From Fischerella sp. JS2 (GTDB lineage: Bacteria > Cyanobacteriota > Cyanobacteriia > Cyanobacteriales > Nostocaceae): a DNA stretch of 64,000 nucleotides. The position numbers and the translations under genes were made by a program. The notes beneath the pieces are model-generated. The model saw nothing but the letters and a program-made list of their open reading frames with translations, had not been told where the DNA came from and did not search any database. The stretch is from positions 1,550,001 through 1,614,000 of the forward strand of contig NZ_CP135918.1 in assembly GCF_032393985.1 (NCBI RefSeq). The letters run 5' to 3'. Shown in pieces: positions 37,841 to 45,554 of the stretch (the first letter of the stretch is position 1; each line of letters opens with the position of its first letter).

Positions 37841-37945
37841 TTATACAGAAAAATTCCGTTTAATACTCTAAATAAAAATGTTATACGGAAAAATTCTATA
37901 TAAGTCTTCCTGTGAAAGGTAGTTATACGGAAAAATTCAGTATAA
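37841..37945. repeat. Three tandem ~41-bp repeats with TTATACGGAAAAATTC core
   Basis: Core copies begin at 37841, 37881 and 37923 (spacing 40 and 42 bases); a degenerate fourth is near 38038. The third copy also forms an inverted repeat, TTATAC...GTATAA. It lies between the selO end and the AraC gene end, both pointing into it. It could be an operator array or a decayed element. Confidence 0.6.
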
Positions 37946-38096
37946 TATCCGAATAGAGATGTAAAAAAGAAGTTTTCCATATATTCAGACAAAAGTTAGC
38001 TATAACACTTAATATATTGCGATCAAGAAAAAGATTATATGGAAAGTTTCCGCTTAATAAATAGTTATACTGCTCACTGTAAAAAAATATGGTTGT

Positions 38097-38969
38097 TTAA
38101 TTTGCTCTGTAGGCTTTTGGTGTCATACCTGTAATTTGTCGAAACTGTTTGCTTAAATGGCTGTGGCTGTTGAACCCAGACTCTAAGGCAATGTCCATAA
38201 TTGATTGGTCTGTTTGTTTCAACAACTGTTTTGCCCGTTCTACCCGTTGTTGGATCAGGTATTGATAGGGAGACGTGCCGATTGATTGTTTAAATAGATG
38301 GCTGAAATGAAATTGGCTCATGTCTAGCAATCGAGCTAAATCTGCAAGTTTGATGTCTCGATCCAAATGGGTATCAATGTAATCCAAAACTTGCAGCAGT
38401 TGACGCTGGGGTAAACCACCCTCGTAAATTGGCAACTTAGGTTTGATAGCCACGTACTGCCTGAGTAAATTCACTGCCAAGACGTTAGTTAGTGAATCAA
38501 TATAAAGTCTGCTACCTGGATGTTCCTGTTGAAGTTCAGTGAGTAACATCATGCTGATCGCCTCAATTTGAGGATCGCGAATCCGAAATACGGGCAGTAA
38601 TTCCAGGCGATCGGGATTGGTGTCAAGAGTTTCTCTGGCAACACTTTGGATAAACCGAGACGCGAGGCGAATCTGCAAGAAGCGATCGTCACTATCCCAA
38701 CGGGCGAAAAACGGCATCTTGGCAGGGATGATGCCAAAGTCGCCCTTCGCATATAATCCCTGATGGATCTTACCTCCTTGAATTTGTAACAAGCCTACCG
38801 GACGCGGGGCAAGCGACAGACAAATCGCGTGCTCATCGCTGTAATAAGTTCTTCCCTCTCCCGCAGGGTGTTGGAATTGTTCGACCAGAATATTCTCCCA
38901 ACCCTGATTCCGACTAGACAAAACGGGCAAGCTGGTACATTCGAGCTGATGGTTGGCAGTCATCTTCAT
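38097..38969 (-). CDS. AraC-family transcriptional regulator
   Basis: 290 residues. The C-terminal 100 hold two HTH motifs: RDIKLADLARLLDMSQFHFSHLF and DQSIMDIALESGFNSHSHLS, then KQFRQITGMTPKAYR. The N-terminal 190 form a cupin-like ligand domain without recognised specificity. It is divergent from the next two genes (164-base gap), which suggests that it controls them. Confidence 0.9.
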   Translation of the reverse strand: MKMTANHQLECTSLPVLSSRNQGWENILVEQFQHPAGEGRTYYSDEHAICLSLAPRPVGLLQIQGGKIHQGLYAKGDFGIIPAKMPFFARWDSDDRFLQIRLASRFIQSVARETLDTNPDRLELLPVFRIRDPQIEAISMMLLTELQQEHPGSRLYIDSLTNVLAVNLLRQYVAIKPKLPIYEGGLPQRQLLQVLDYIDTHLDRDIKLADLARLLDMSQFHFSHLFKQSIGTSPYQYLIQQRVERAKQLLKQTDQSIMDIALESGFNSHSHLSKQFRQITGMTPKAYRAN

Positions 38970-39133
38970 GAGGCAAACCCAATAGGTCTAGTTCCGATTG
39001 TACTCATTTTCGGATTCTACCAAGCAGCCTGAAAACCGAGCGCAAGATTTTGCTAGTTTCACAGGAATCAGATAGTTGGAGAGGAATCGTTTCCCTAAGC
39101 TGAAGGGGTGATTAATCAGGAGCAAGGATAGAG

Positions 39134-39766
39134 ATGATGAAGCTGCTTATTTTTGGATCGACGGGTAGTATCGGTCGCCAGCTTGTCGAGCAGGCGCTTG
39201 AGCAGGGACACGCGGTCACGGCGTTTGCACGCGATCCTGCGAAGCTCGACATCAAGCACGCAAATTTAAAGGTTGTTCAGGGCGATGTCATGGATTTCGC
39301 CTCCGTAGAGAAGGCGGTACAAGGTCAAGATGCAGTGCTGTGCGTACTTGGATCGAGTGGGAAGAGGAAGGGAACAATCCGGTCAGAGGGGACGCGACAG
39401 ATTATCCGCGCGATGGAGAAAACAGGCATCCAACGTTTTATCTGCCAAACAACACTTGGGGCAGGAGATAGCTGGGGGAATCTAAACTTTTTCTGGAAGT
39501 ACATCATGTTTGGAACCCTTTTGCGCGACGTGTTTGCAGATCATCAAAGGCAAGAGAGCTATGTCAAGCAAAGCCGCCTAGACTGGACAATCGTCCGCCC
39601 CGGAGCCTTTGTGGATGGGAATCGCACTGGCAATTATCGGCACGGCTTTCCAGGCACCGACAAGACCTCAAAGCTCAAAATCTCGCGGGCTGATGTCGCT
39701 GACTTCCTCTTGAAGCAATTGGCAGATGATTCGTATCTTCACAAAACGCCGAGTCTGTCGTATTGA
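39134..39766 (+). CDS. NAD(P)-binding oxidoreductase (NmrA/SDR-like)
   Basis: 210 residues. Rossmann motif IFGSTGSIGRQLVEQAL at the N-terminus, then VVQGDVMDFASVEKAV and RPGAFVDGNRTG near the end. It is an atypical short-chain NAD(P)-binding fold of the NmrA/YwnB type. Substrate unknown. Gene body is visibly more GC-rich than neighbours in the window, supporting transfer. It is followed by the DUF1772 gene, 55 bases later. Confidence 0.88.
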   Translation: MMKLLIFGSTGSIGRQLVEQALEQGHAVTAFARDPAKLDIKHANLKVVQGDVMDFASVEKAVQGQDAVLCVLGSSGKRKGTIRSEGTRQIIRAMEKTGIQRFICQTTLGAGDSWGNLNFFWKYIMFGTLLRDVFADHQRQESYVKQSRLDWTIVRPGAFVDGNRTGNYRHGFPGTDKTSKLKISRADVADFLLKQLADDSYLHKTPSLSY

Positions 39767-39821
39767 ACGCTTTTTTGCTTTTTCTAGTCCGTCAAACTGA
39801 CGTTAATTCGTAGGAGGCTTT

Positions 39822-40325
39822 ATGGCAACTATTCACAAATTGCGCTTTCCTTTGATGCTTTTCGCGGCGCTCGGCAGCGGACTAATTGCTGGAGTTTTCT
39901 TCGCTTTCTCAACCTTCGTGATGAGCGCCCTTGCCCGACTTCAGCCAGCACAGGGCATTGCCGCCTTCCAGTCCATCAATATCACGGTTTACAATCCATG
40001 GTTTATGGGGGCTTTCCTGGGAACAGCCGCGGCTTGCATCTTTCTGACTGCTTCCTCGCTGTTCAAGTGGCATCAACCCGGTGCTGCCTATCTGCTGGTC
40101 GGTAGTCTGCTCTACCTCGTTGGTGCAGTAGGGGTGACGACCGCCTTTAATGTGCCACTGAATGATGCACTGGCGATCGTTAAGCCAAACAGTGCTGAAG
40201 GTGCAACGCTATGGGCAAAGTTCCTGACCGATTGGACATTTTGGAATCACGTTCGGACAGTAGCAGCACTTTTGGCAGCGGCACTATTTACGCTCTCGCT
40301 TTGTGGTCGAGCGGCGCAATTGTAG
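39822..40325 (+). CDS. DUF1772-family membrane protein
   Basis: 167 residues with four hydrophobic segments: GSGLIAGVFFAFSTFVM, FLGTAAACIFLTASSL, YLLVGSLLYLVGAVGVT and VRTVAALLAAALFTLSL. The pattern and NVPLNDAL motif match DUF1772 (anthrone-oxygenase-like) proteins. Often next to NAD(P)-binding proteins and an AraC or TetR regulator, as here. Function unknown. Preceded by TAGGAGG. Confidence 0.85.
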   Translation: MATIHKLRFPLMLFAALGSGLIAGVFFAFSTFVMSALARLQPAQGIAAFQSINITVYNPWFMGAFLGTAAACIFLTASSLFKWHQPGAAYLLVGSLLYLVGAVGVTTAFNVPLNDALAIVKPNSAEGATLWAKFLTDWTFWNHVRTVAALLAAALFTLSLCGRAAQL

Positions 40326-40437
40326 AATTCGTGAAGAATATGGCAAGTCGTTCAATTATGACTTGGACGCCATCTTTATAGATTTGCAGAAACAGCAAGA
40401 TGAAAGCAGAATAGAAGTGTCGCCTAAACGCAGTATA
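40325..40437 (+). pseudogene. Remnant of a small Nostocales-type protein gene (antitoxin-like)
   Basis: The frame reads IREEYGKSFNYDLDAIFIDL and QKQQDESRIEVSPKR, which recalls the middle and end of small cyanobacterial proteins of the REEYAxxFNYDLxAI...SLPPK type, often found in toxin-antitoxin settings. There is no start, and its first bases fuse to the DUF1772 stop. The group II intron starts immediately after it. Family assignment is from memory of the motif. Confidence 0.5.
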
Positions 40438-42371
40438 ATCGGGTCGAGGAGAGCATTTAACTCCCCCCTCCCACACCACCCATCGTGCGGGTCCGCAATG
40501 GGCGGTTCATGAAGACGCGCAAACAACACTGATAGTTAAGCGTATCCTTGAACTTTCATCCAAAGATTCCGAATTGATAACAATCCCTGTTGTTCCAACC
40601 ATTCATTGGTCATTCCCGTTTGCGTCGCTAACGTTTTCGACAACCGCCAATAACCTTTGCGGCTAATGCCGGTCAAAATTGCATGACGCTTACTTGTCCC
40701 CAGTTTGAGCAAGTTAGCAATGCGGGTTCTCGGTCTGCGCCACTGCTTCCAATAGCACATGCGAATCCTTCGCCTTAACCAACCATCTAGCTCTTCAATC
40801 GGGGTGTAGTGCTGGGAAATGCCAAAGTAGTTCATCCACCCGCGCAAGTATCGGTTCAATCGCTCGAATCGCTCTGCCATAGAAACGCCCCAACTGCGTG
40901 ACGTTAAGCCGCGCAATCGATGTTTGAACGCTTGCATGGCAATGTCAGAGGCGAAGATGCGAATCCCTCGGAACGTAAATCCCAGGTAATTCAGATCCTC
41001 GATCTTGACCACTCGGCTCTTTTCCCGATTAACCTTCAACTTGAGGACTTGTGTGAGGTAACGGCTGATTTTCACCATCACCCGTTTCCCTGCCCGTCTA
41101 CTTTTGACCAGAATGACTAGGTCATCTACATAGCGAACAAAGCGATGCCCTCTTGCTTCGAGTTCCTTGTCCAAGTCGTCCAATAAGACATTGGAAAACA
41201 AAGGTGAAAGTGGAGAGCCTTGCGGCGTCCCCCATTCGGTCGGTTCAACGGTGCTTCCGACCAAAACTCCGGCTCGCAGGTAACGACCGATTAACCGCAA
41301 TAGCACTTTATCAGCTACTTTACGGGCGATCCGGGACATCAAGACATCGTGGTTGACAGTATCAAAGAATTTTTCCAGATCCAGATCCACCGCGATGCGG
41401 TATCCCGATTTGAGGATCGTTTTCACCTGTCGGATTGCTCCGTGAGCCGAACGATTCGGGCGGCACCCATAGCTTGAGTCAGAAAACTCTGGCTCAAAGA
41501 TGGGCGATAGTACTTGGAGGATGGCTTGCTGGATTACCCGGTCTACGACACAAGGGACACCTAGCTTTCTTTCTCCCTTGCCCTGGGGCTTGGGAATGAC
41601 CACCCGCCTGACAGGGCGAGGTTGGTAACTGCCATCGAGTAGGGATTGGCGAATCTCACTCCAATGTTCTCTGGCATAAGCTGGAAAATCCTCTAGGCTC
41701 ATCCCGTCACTGCCGGGGGCACCCTGGTTGGACTTCACCCTTGCCCATGCCCGCTTGACATTGTCGCGCTCTAAGATTCGCGCCATCAGGTTATCTAAGG
41801 CTGGTTCTCTGTCATCACGCCAAACCCGATCTCCCCCGTCCGGGTTCATCAATGGGCTTGAGTTGTTCATCACTCCTCCTTAGTTCGTTCATGTTCAGCC
41901 CTTCATCCCAGTGGGACTACTATGGCTTCTGCTGACTTCTGGCGGGCTTAACATCGGGGTTTCCCCCAAATGTGCTGTTCTTGCTGCCTTAGGGTTCTGT
42001 GGCTCCCTAGCCGTTTCCAGCTAGACCTCAATCAGACTCCCATCGCAGTGAGAACCGCAACCCGACAGACCTCCCCGGATAAGAGTGTGAACTGTCTCTG
42101 CACAACCGCGTCATTTACTGTGTTCCCTGAACCAGAGGGCTTCGTTGTGTTGTGCCAACTCGCCCCAGGACTGTCTCAGCCTTCTATGACGTTTCTGTTC
42201 GTCGGCTTGCAGATTTGCCGCTGGCTTCCTTCAGACCCTTCCTCACAGAAGTGCCCTTGCCTTAAGCTAGGAGTTGTCGTCACTCGGCTCCAAGACTTTC
42301 GAGCATTTGGACGCTGGTTCTCCTCCAGGGGACTTTCACCCCATTAGTTCACGCCCATGCCGGGCGTACAC
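40438..42371 (-). mobile_element. Group II intron, likely class C (IIC-attC type)
   Basis: Reads on the minus strand from GTGTACGCCC at 42371 to CCCGAT at 40438 (about 1.93 kb); the 5' boundary is ambiguous by 2 bases. The 5' portion contains GGGGTGAAAGTCCCC typical of domain I. The 98 bases after the maturase stop fold as domain V (ACCGCCCAT...ATGGGTGGT with a TGC/GCA tip) and domain VI with a probable bulged branch-point A 7 bases from the end. Apparently intact. It interrupts an attC-like site on the bottom strand. Confidence 0.85.
40536..41873 (-). CDS. ltrA: Group II intron reverse transcriptase/maturase, no endonuclease domain
   Basis: 445 residues. RT domains include IPKPQGKGERKLGVPCVVDR, SYGCRPNRSAHGAI, VDLDLEKFFDTVNHDVL, GTPQGSPLSPLFSNVLLDDL and the active-site YVDD in RFVRYVDDLVIL. 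The maturase X/GIIM domain follows (RFERLNRYLRGWMNYFG; WLRRRIRMCYWKQWRRPRTR). It ends without the HNH/Cys endonuclease domain, which fits class C introns, whose homing relies on secondary structure in the target. Promotes intron splicing and retrohoming. Confidence 0.95.
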   Translation of the reverse strand: MMNNSSPLMNPDGGDRVWRDDREPALDNLMARILERDNVKRAWARVKSNQGAPGSDGMSLEDFPAYAREHWSEIRQSLLDGSYQPRPVRRVVIPKPQGKGERKLGVPCVVDRVIQQAILQVLSPIFEPEFSDSSYGCRPNRSAHGAIRQVKTILKSGYRIAVDLDLEKFFDTVNHDVLMSRIARKVADKVLLRLIGRYLRAGVLVGSTVEPTEWGTPQGSPLSPLFSNVLLDDLDKELEARGHRFVRYVDDLVILVKSRRAGKRVMVKISRYLTQVLKLKVNREKSRVVKIEDLNYLGFTFRGIRIFASDIAMQAFKHRLRGLTSRSWGVSMAERFERLNRYLRGWMNYFGISQHYTPIEELDGWLRRRIRMCYWKQWRRPRTRIANLLKLGTSKRHAILTGISRKGYWRLSKTLATQTGMTNEWLEQQGLLSIRNLWMKVQGYA

Positions 42372-42451
42372 AATTCAAATGCAGCGGACGGTATAGAGAT
42401 CTTGGTGGTGATACAGAGATTGTTCGCTGCCGCTCATCTTAGCCGTTAGGC
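42371..42451 (+). other. attC-like recombination site, interrupted by the group II intron
   Basis: On the plus strand the intron's edge is followed by CAATTCAAATGCAGCGGACG and, 40 bases later, GCTGCCGCTCAT and GCCGTTAGGC. The last 7 bases of that (42445-42451) fit the core GTTRRRY. The two arms ATGcAGCGGaCG and CGctgCCGCTCAT pair, with the off-centre extra base typical of attC. If the intron is removed, the left arm continues as TATAACAATTC, giving a TAAC core. The call rests on form; no folding run was done. Confidence 0.55.
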
Positions 42452-42513
42452 TGGTAAAATTGCTGAATAATGCCTCACTTGTAAACTGCGTGCAGTCAGA
42501 GTAGGAGTAAGCA

Positions 42514-43326
42514 GTGGAATCAACATTCTTGCTTCACAAGCCAGTTAGTTACGGAAGCTCCTTTGCAAACTCCCTCTTCTTGATGATGCTTTTATTCCAC
42601 ATCATCGCTGGGGCGATCGCACCGCTCTCGGCTATTGTGGCCTTCACGGCGCGAAAGGGCAGCAAATTGCACGTGCGCTCCGGACGCTTTTTCGCTTGGT
42701 CGATGGTCATCGTGGCGCTCACTGGTATCATACTCGACGTGGTTCGACTCTGCTTTTTCGTAAAAGAAAACCATACGAAATATGCGGGTTACACCATGCC
42801 TAGCACCTATCCGGCACGCCTGGGCTTCCTGTTTGTGGGTCTGTGCATTCTTTACATTTTACGAGAGGTCACACCACCGCGCGTATTCCGTCGGCAGTCC
42901 AGGAAGACGGCTGTCACAGTGGTGCCCAGCCTGCTTGTTGTGACTGGACTAGTACTCACGCTTATCATCTCTTTGCAACTCAATCCGTGGACTGGTGCGC
43001 TGTGGATGATCTGGACTTTCATCCTCATTGTTATTGTCATGGCGCGAACAACCTCATCCTTGGATAATAACCATGCGAGGGATGTGGCGCGACATCGCTT
43101 TGGCATGAGCTGCTTGGCAGCATTCAGTTGGTGGGGCGTGCTTCAAGGGTTTGGGCCAGCGATCACCATCGCGCTCAAGGGCGACGATCCATCTACCAGC
43201 GCATATCTGGGCAACCAGCCTGGTCCGTTTTCGCCAGCGTTTTTTTTCTTCCTCGTTGGTTGGGCACCGTTCTTTTTCCTCGCAGCATATCTAATCCGCC
43301 GCTTCACCAAGCTGCGTCACACCTAA
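42514..43326 (+). CDS. Polytopic membrane protein in an attC-flanked cassette (DUF2306-like)
   Basis: 270 residues, GTG start preceded by AGGAG. About seven hydrophobic segments; the first includes FHIIAGAIAPLSAIVAFTARKG, then KLHVRSGRFFAWSMVIVA, a HxxxG...HxxSGR pattern seen in DUF2306-type proteins. No catalytic motif. Its TAA stop lies inside the R''-like ACCTAAC of the downstream attC-like site, the tight packing typical of integron gene cassettes. GC-rich compared with host genes. Confidence 0.75.
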   Translation: MESTFLLHKPVSYGSSFANSLFLMMLLFHIIAGAIAPLSAIVAFTARKGSKLHVRSGRFFAWSMVIVALTGIILDVVRLCFFVKENHTKYAGYTMPSTYPARLGFLFVGLCILYILREVTPPRVFRRQSRKTAVTVVPSLLVVTGLVLTLIISLQLNPWTGALWMIWTFILIVIVMARTTSSLDNNHARDVARHRFGMSCLAAFSWWGVLQGFGPAITIALKGDDPSTSAYLGNQPGPFSPAFFFFLVGWAPFFFLAAYLIRRFTKLRHT

Positions 43327-43406
43327 CTAGGTACCGCAGTGGACGATCTAAACGCGCTGAGGCTGAGTTACGCTTTATTTGTCGCCGCTGAGTTCAACCG
43401 TTGGTT
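43321..43406 (+). other. Second attC-like site, downstream of the membrane-protein gene
   Basis: ACCTAAC (43321-43327, fits RYYYAAC) ... GCAGTGGACGA ... TCGCCGCTGAG ... GTTGGTT (43400-43406, one mismatch to GTTRRRY). The inner arms pair with a bulge. Its left core ACCTAAC is complementary, with one transition, to the GTTAGGC that starts this cassette, as expected for a cassette carrying its own attC. No integrase gene is in the window. Confidence 0.5.
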
Positions 43407-43665
43407 TGCAATACTAATTTACGCCTAATGTGAATTAGAAAAAAGGTGGGAGAAGTAAGAAGATGAAAGTTACCAGGTTACTCTAGATGTTATAACGAAG
43501 CACTTGCTTGGTAGAAAAAGGCTTGAACTCCTTATCTAGACTTCTTTACACTTTTATTCAGCAAGCCCTATTTATATTTGGTTATTTTGGCTTTACAGTA
43601 AGTTTTCTTGAATCTGTTGGAAAAAAAGGGTAATGAAGAGTAGATGCTACGATGGGCAAATTTCT

Positions 43666-43925
43666 TTAATCGTAAACATCTCTACGATGTCCAGCTTTAT
43701 GAATTGTTATAAGTTGCGTTTCGACATCAAAGGAATAAACAATTCTGTAATCGCCAATTCTGAGTTGGAAAAGAGCACTCAAATCGGCATTTAAAGCTTG
43801 AAGAGTTATATTGTCAAAGTTTTCAGACAACCAAGAATTTTACGCAGGACACGTTCTTGAATAGTTGGTGAAAGTCGTTCTAAGTCATTAATGGCTGTTG
43901 GTGTAAATCCAACATTATAGCCCAT
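43666..43925 (-). pseudogene. RelE/ParE-family toxin, frameshifted
   Basis: Begins MGYNVGFTPTAINDLERLSP...RVLRKIL and, in another frame, continues WLSENFDNITLQAL...FQLRIGDYRIVYSFDVETQL and ITIHKAGHRRDVYD before the stop at 43666. This is a RelE/ParE mRNA-interferase fold with its end motif GDYRIVY and HRRDVY present. The 260-base span is not a multiple of three; the shift lies near 43825-43840. The start overlaps the antitoxin stop by one base (TAATG). Confidence 0.8.
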
Positions 43926-44140
43926 TACCAAGACAGTCCAAGCTTTCTCGCCACTTCCTCAGCCGAAACTCCCCGCTCTCCAGCCTGCGTTCTCTTGAGA
44001 GAGTTGAGTAGTTGTTGCTTTAGTTCTGGTTTTAGTTCCTTCCCTTCGTCAGGGTCAGTTAACAGAGTATGAAGTGTTTCCGCCACAGTTTCTTGGAGCA
44101 CAAGCTTAAGTTCTTCAACTGTTAAATCTTTGACTTGCAT
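43925..44140 (-). CDS. Antitoxin-type protein of a RelE-family module
   Basis: 71 residues: MQVKDLTVEELKLVLQETVA, an acidic middle and a basic end with EEVARKLGLSW. This is a common cyanobacterial antitoxin form paired with RelE-like toxins. Its stop overlaps the start of the toxin reading frame, so the two form a TA operon. The toxin is frameshifted, but this gene is intact. Confidence 0.75.
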   Translation of the reverse strand: MQVKDLTVEELKLVLQETVAETLHTLLTDPDEGKELKPELKQQLLNSLKRTQAGERGVSAEEVARKLGLSW

Positions 44141-44336
44141 ATATCATCGAAATAATGATGATGAGTTCTTCTATTATGACACCAGTCAGAGCAATCGTTG
44201 TAGGCTAATAGTTAAGATCCCGACTTTTTGGAAAAGTCAGGGATCTTGTTGCTCACAAAAAATTTAGGAATGCTATAAGCACACCTTAAATTTAACTAAT
44301 ATATTTTGATTGACTACTTAATAAAAATGCAAATAA

Positions 44337-44666
44337 CTACGTAATTTCACTACTTTCCAATTCATTCTTTTCTTTATTTTCATTATTTTCTATAGCTTCA
44401 GATTCTTTAACCCGACGTATAGGGACATTAGCAATTAAAGCACTTGTTCGCTGATTGCTTTCTAAAGAAAACTCTAAACCCTCGGTTTCAATTTCTACAT
44501 AACGGCAAACAATTTCTAAGATTTCTTGCCGCATTTTTTCGATCATCTGGGGGCTTAAGTCAGCGCGATCGTGAGCAATTACTAATTGCAGGCGACGTTT
44601 AACTTGATTGCGACTGTTAACGTCAGAGTTACGAGTAAATAATCGTTCTAGAAGTTCAATGATCAT
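44337..44666 (-). CDS. minE: Cell division topological specificity factor MinE
   Basis: 109 residues from ATG 44666 ([14 protein letters not shown]). Contains the anti-MinCD helix ([19 protein letters not shown]) and the C-terminal dimer domain. It displaces MinC and stimulates MinD ATPase to keep the Z-ring central. It is 32 bases after minD in the minCDE operon. The last ~20 residues (acidic, Asn/Glu-rich) are an extension. Confidence 0.95.
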   Translation of the reverse strand: MIIELLERLFTRNSDVNSRNQVKRRLQLVIAHDRADLSPQMIEKMRQEILEIVCRYVEIETEGLEFSLESNQRTSALIANVPIRRVKESEAIENNENKEKNELESSEIT

Positions 44667-44698
44667 TGCTGCTAGGTATGGACAGATGGGGAAAAATA

Positions 44699-45505
44699 TC
44701 AAATGATTTTTGTCCACAACAATCTTCTAAGACGAGAGAAGATGCTGTCGCTGGGTGAGTCGAGTTCAAGAAAATCGACCGTTTCACCTTCCAATCTGCG
44801 AGCAATGTTATCAAAGGCTGTAGCCGCTAAAGAGGGAGTTTCTGCTAGTACTAAAGGTTCGCCGCGATTGGTGGAGACTATAACGCGCTCATCATCCGGA
44901 ATGACCCCAATCAGAGGAATTGCCAGAAGTTCCTGAACATCCTGCACAGACATCATATCATTTGCCCGTACCATTGCGGGTTTGATCCGGTTAATTATTA
45001 AATGAATGCGTTTGACACCTTGTGCTTCTAATAACCCGACGACACGATCAGCATCTCGGACAGAAGCAATTTCTGGTGTAGTAACAATTAATGCCTCTTT
45101 GGCTGGGGCGATCGCATTTTTAAACCCCATTTCAATACCTGCAGGGCTATCAATAATTACATATTGATACTTCTGTGCCAGTGCATTCACCAATAATTTC
45201 ATCTGATCAGGGGTGACTGCATCTTTAGTACGGTTTTGTGCTGCTGGTAACAAGACCAAGTTTGGTTGGCGCTTGTCCTTGACCAATGCTTGTTCTAGGC
45301 GACACTCCCTAGCTAAAACTTCTACTGCCGTGTAAACAATGCGATTTTCTAGTCCTAGCAGCAAATCTAAATTTCTCAAGCCAAAATCCGCATCAACTAA
45401 TGCTACTTGACGCCCGATTTTTGCTAAAGCCATGCCTAAATTGGCTGTACAAGTGGTTTTACCCACGCCTCCTTTACCGGAGCTAATCACAATAATGCGA
45501 GTCAT
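44699..45505 (-). CDS. minD: Septum site-determining ATPase MinD
   Basis: 268 residues from ATG 45505 ([20 protein letters not shown]). Deviant Walker A at residues 9-17, [15 protein letters not shown] as switch I, and [11 protein letters not shown] as Walker B. The C-terminal amphipathic helix (IFSRLRRLL) is the membrane-targeting sequence. Central gene of the minCDE operon. Confidence 0.96.
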   Translation of the reverse strand: MTRIIVISSGKGGVGKTTCTANLGMALAKIGRQVALVDADFGLRNLDLLLGLENRIVYTAVEVLARECRLEQALVKDKRQPNLVLLPAAQNRTKDAVTPDQMKLLVNALAQKYQYVIIDSPAGIEMGFKNAIAPAKEALIVTTPEIASVRDADRVVGLLEAQGVKRIHLIINRIKPAMVRANDMMSVQDVQELLAIPLIGVIPDDERVIVSTNRGEPLVLAETPSLAATAFDNIARRLEGETVDFLELDSPSDSIFSRLRRLLWTKII

Positions 45506-45554
45506 GACAAAAACGCGCTCGATGATGTTTCTGTAAATATATAACACTAGAGCT

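Noticed and set aside
37807-37992. 61-codon reverse-strand frame with EFFRIT repeats
   Set aside because: Translation of the ~41-bp tandem repeats.
41970-42347. 125-codon plus-strand frame
   Set aside because: It is the complement of the structured 5' part of the group II intron.
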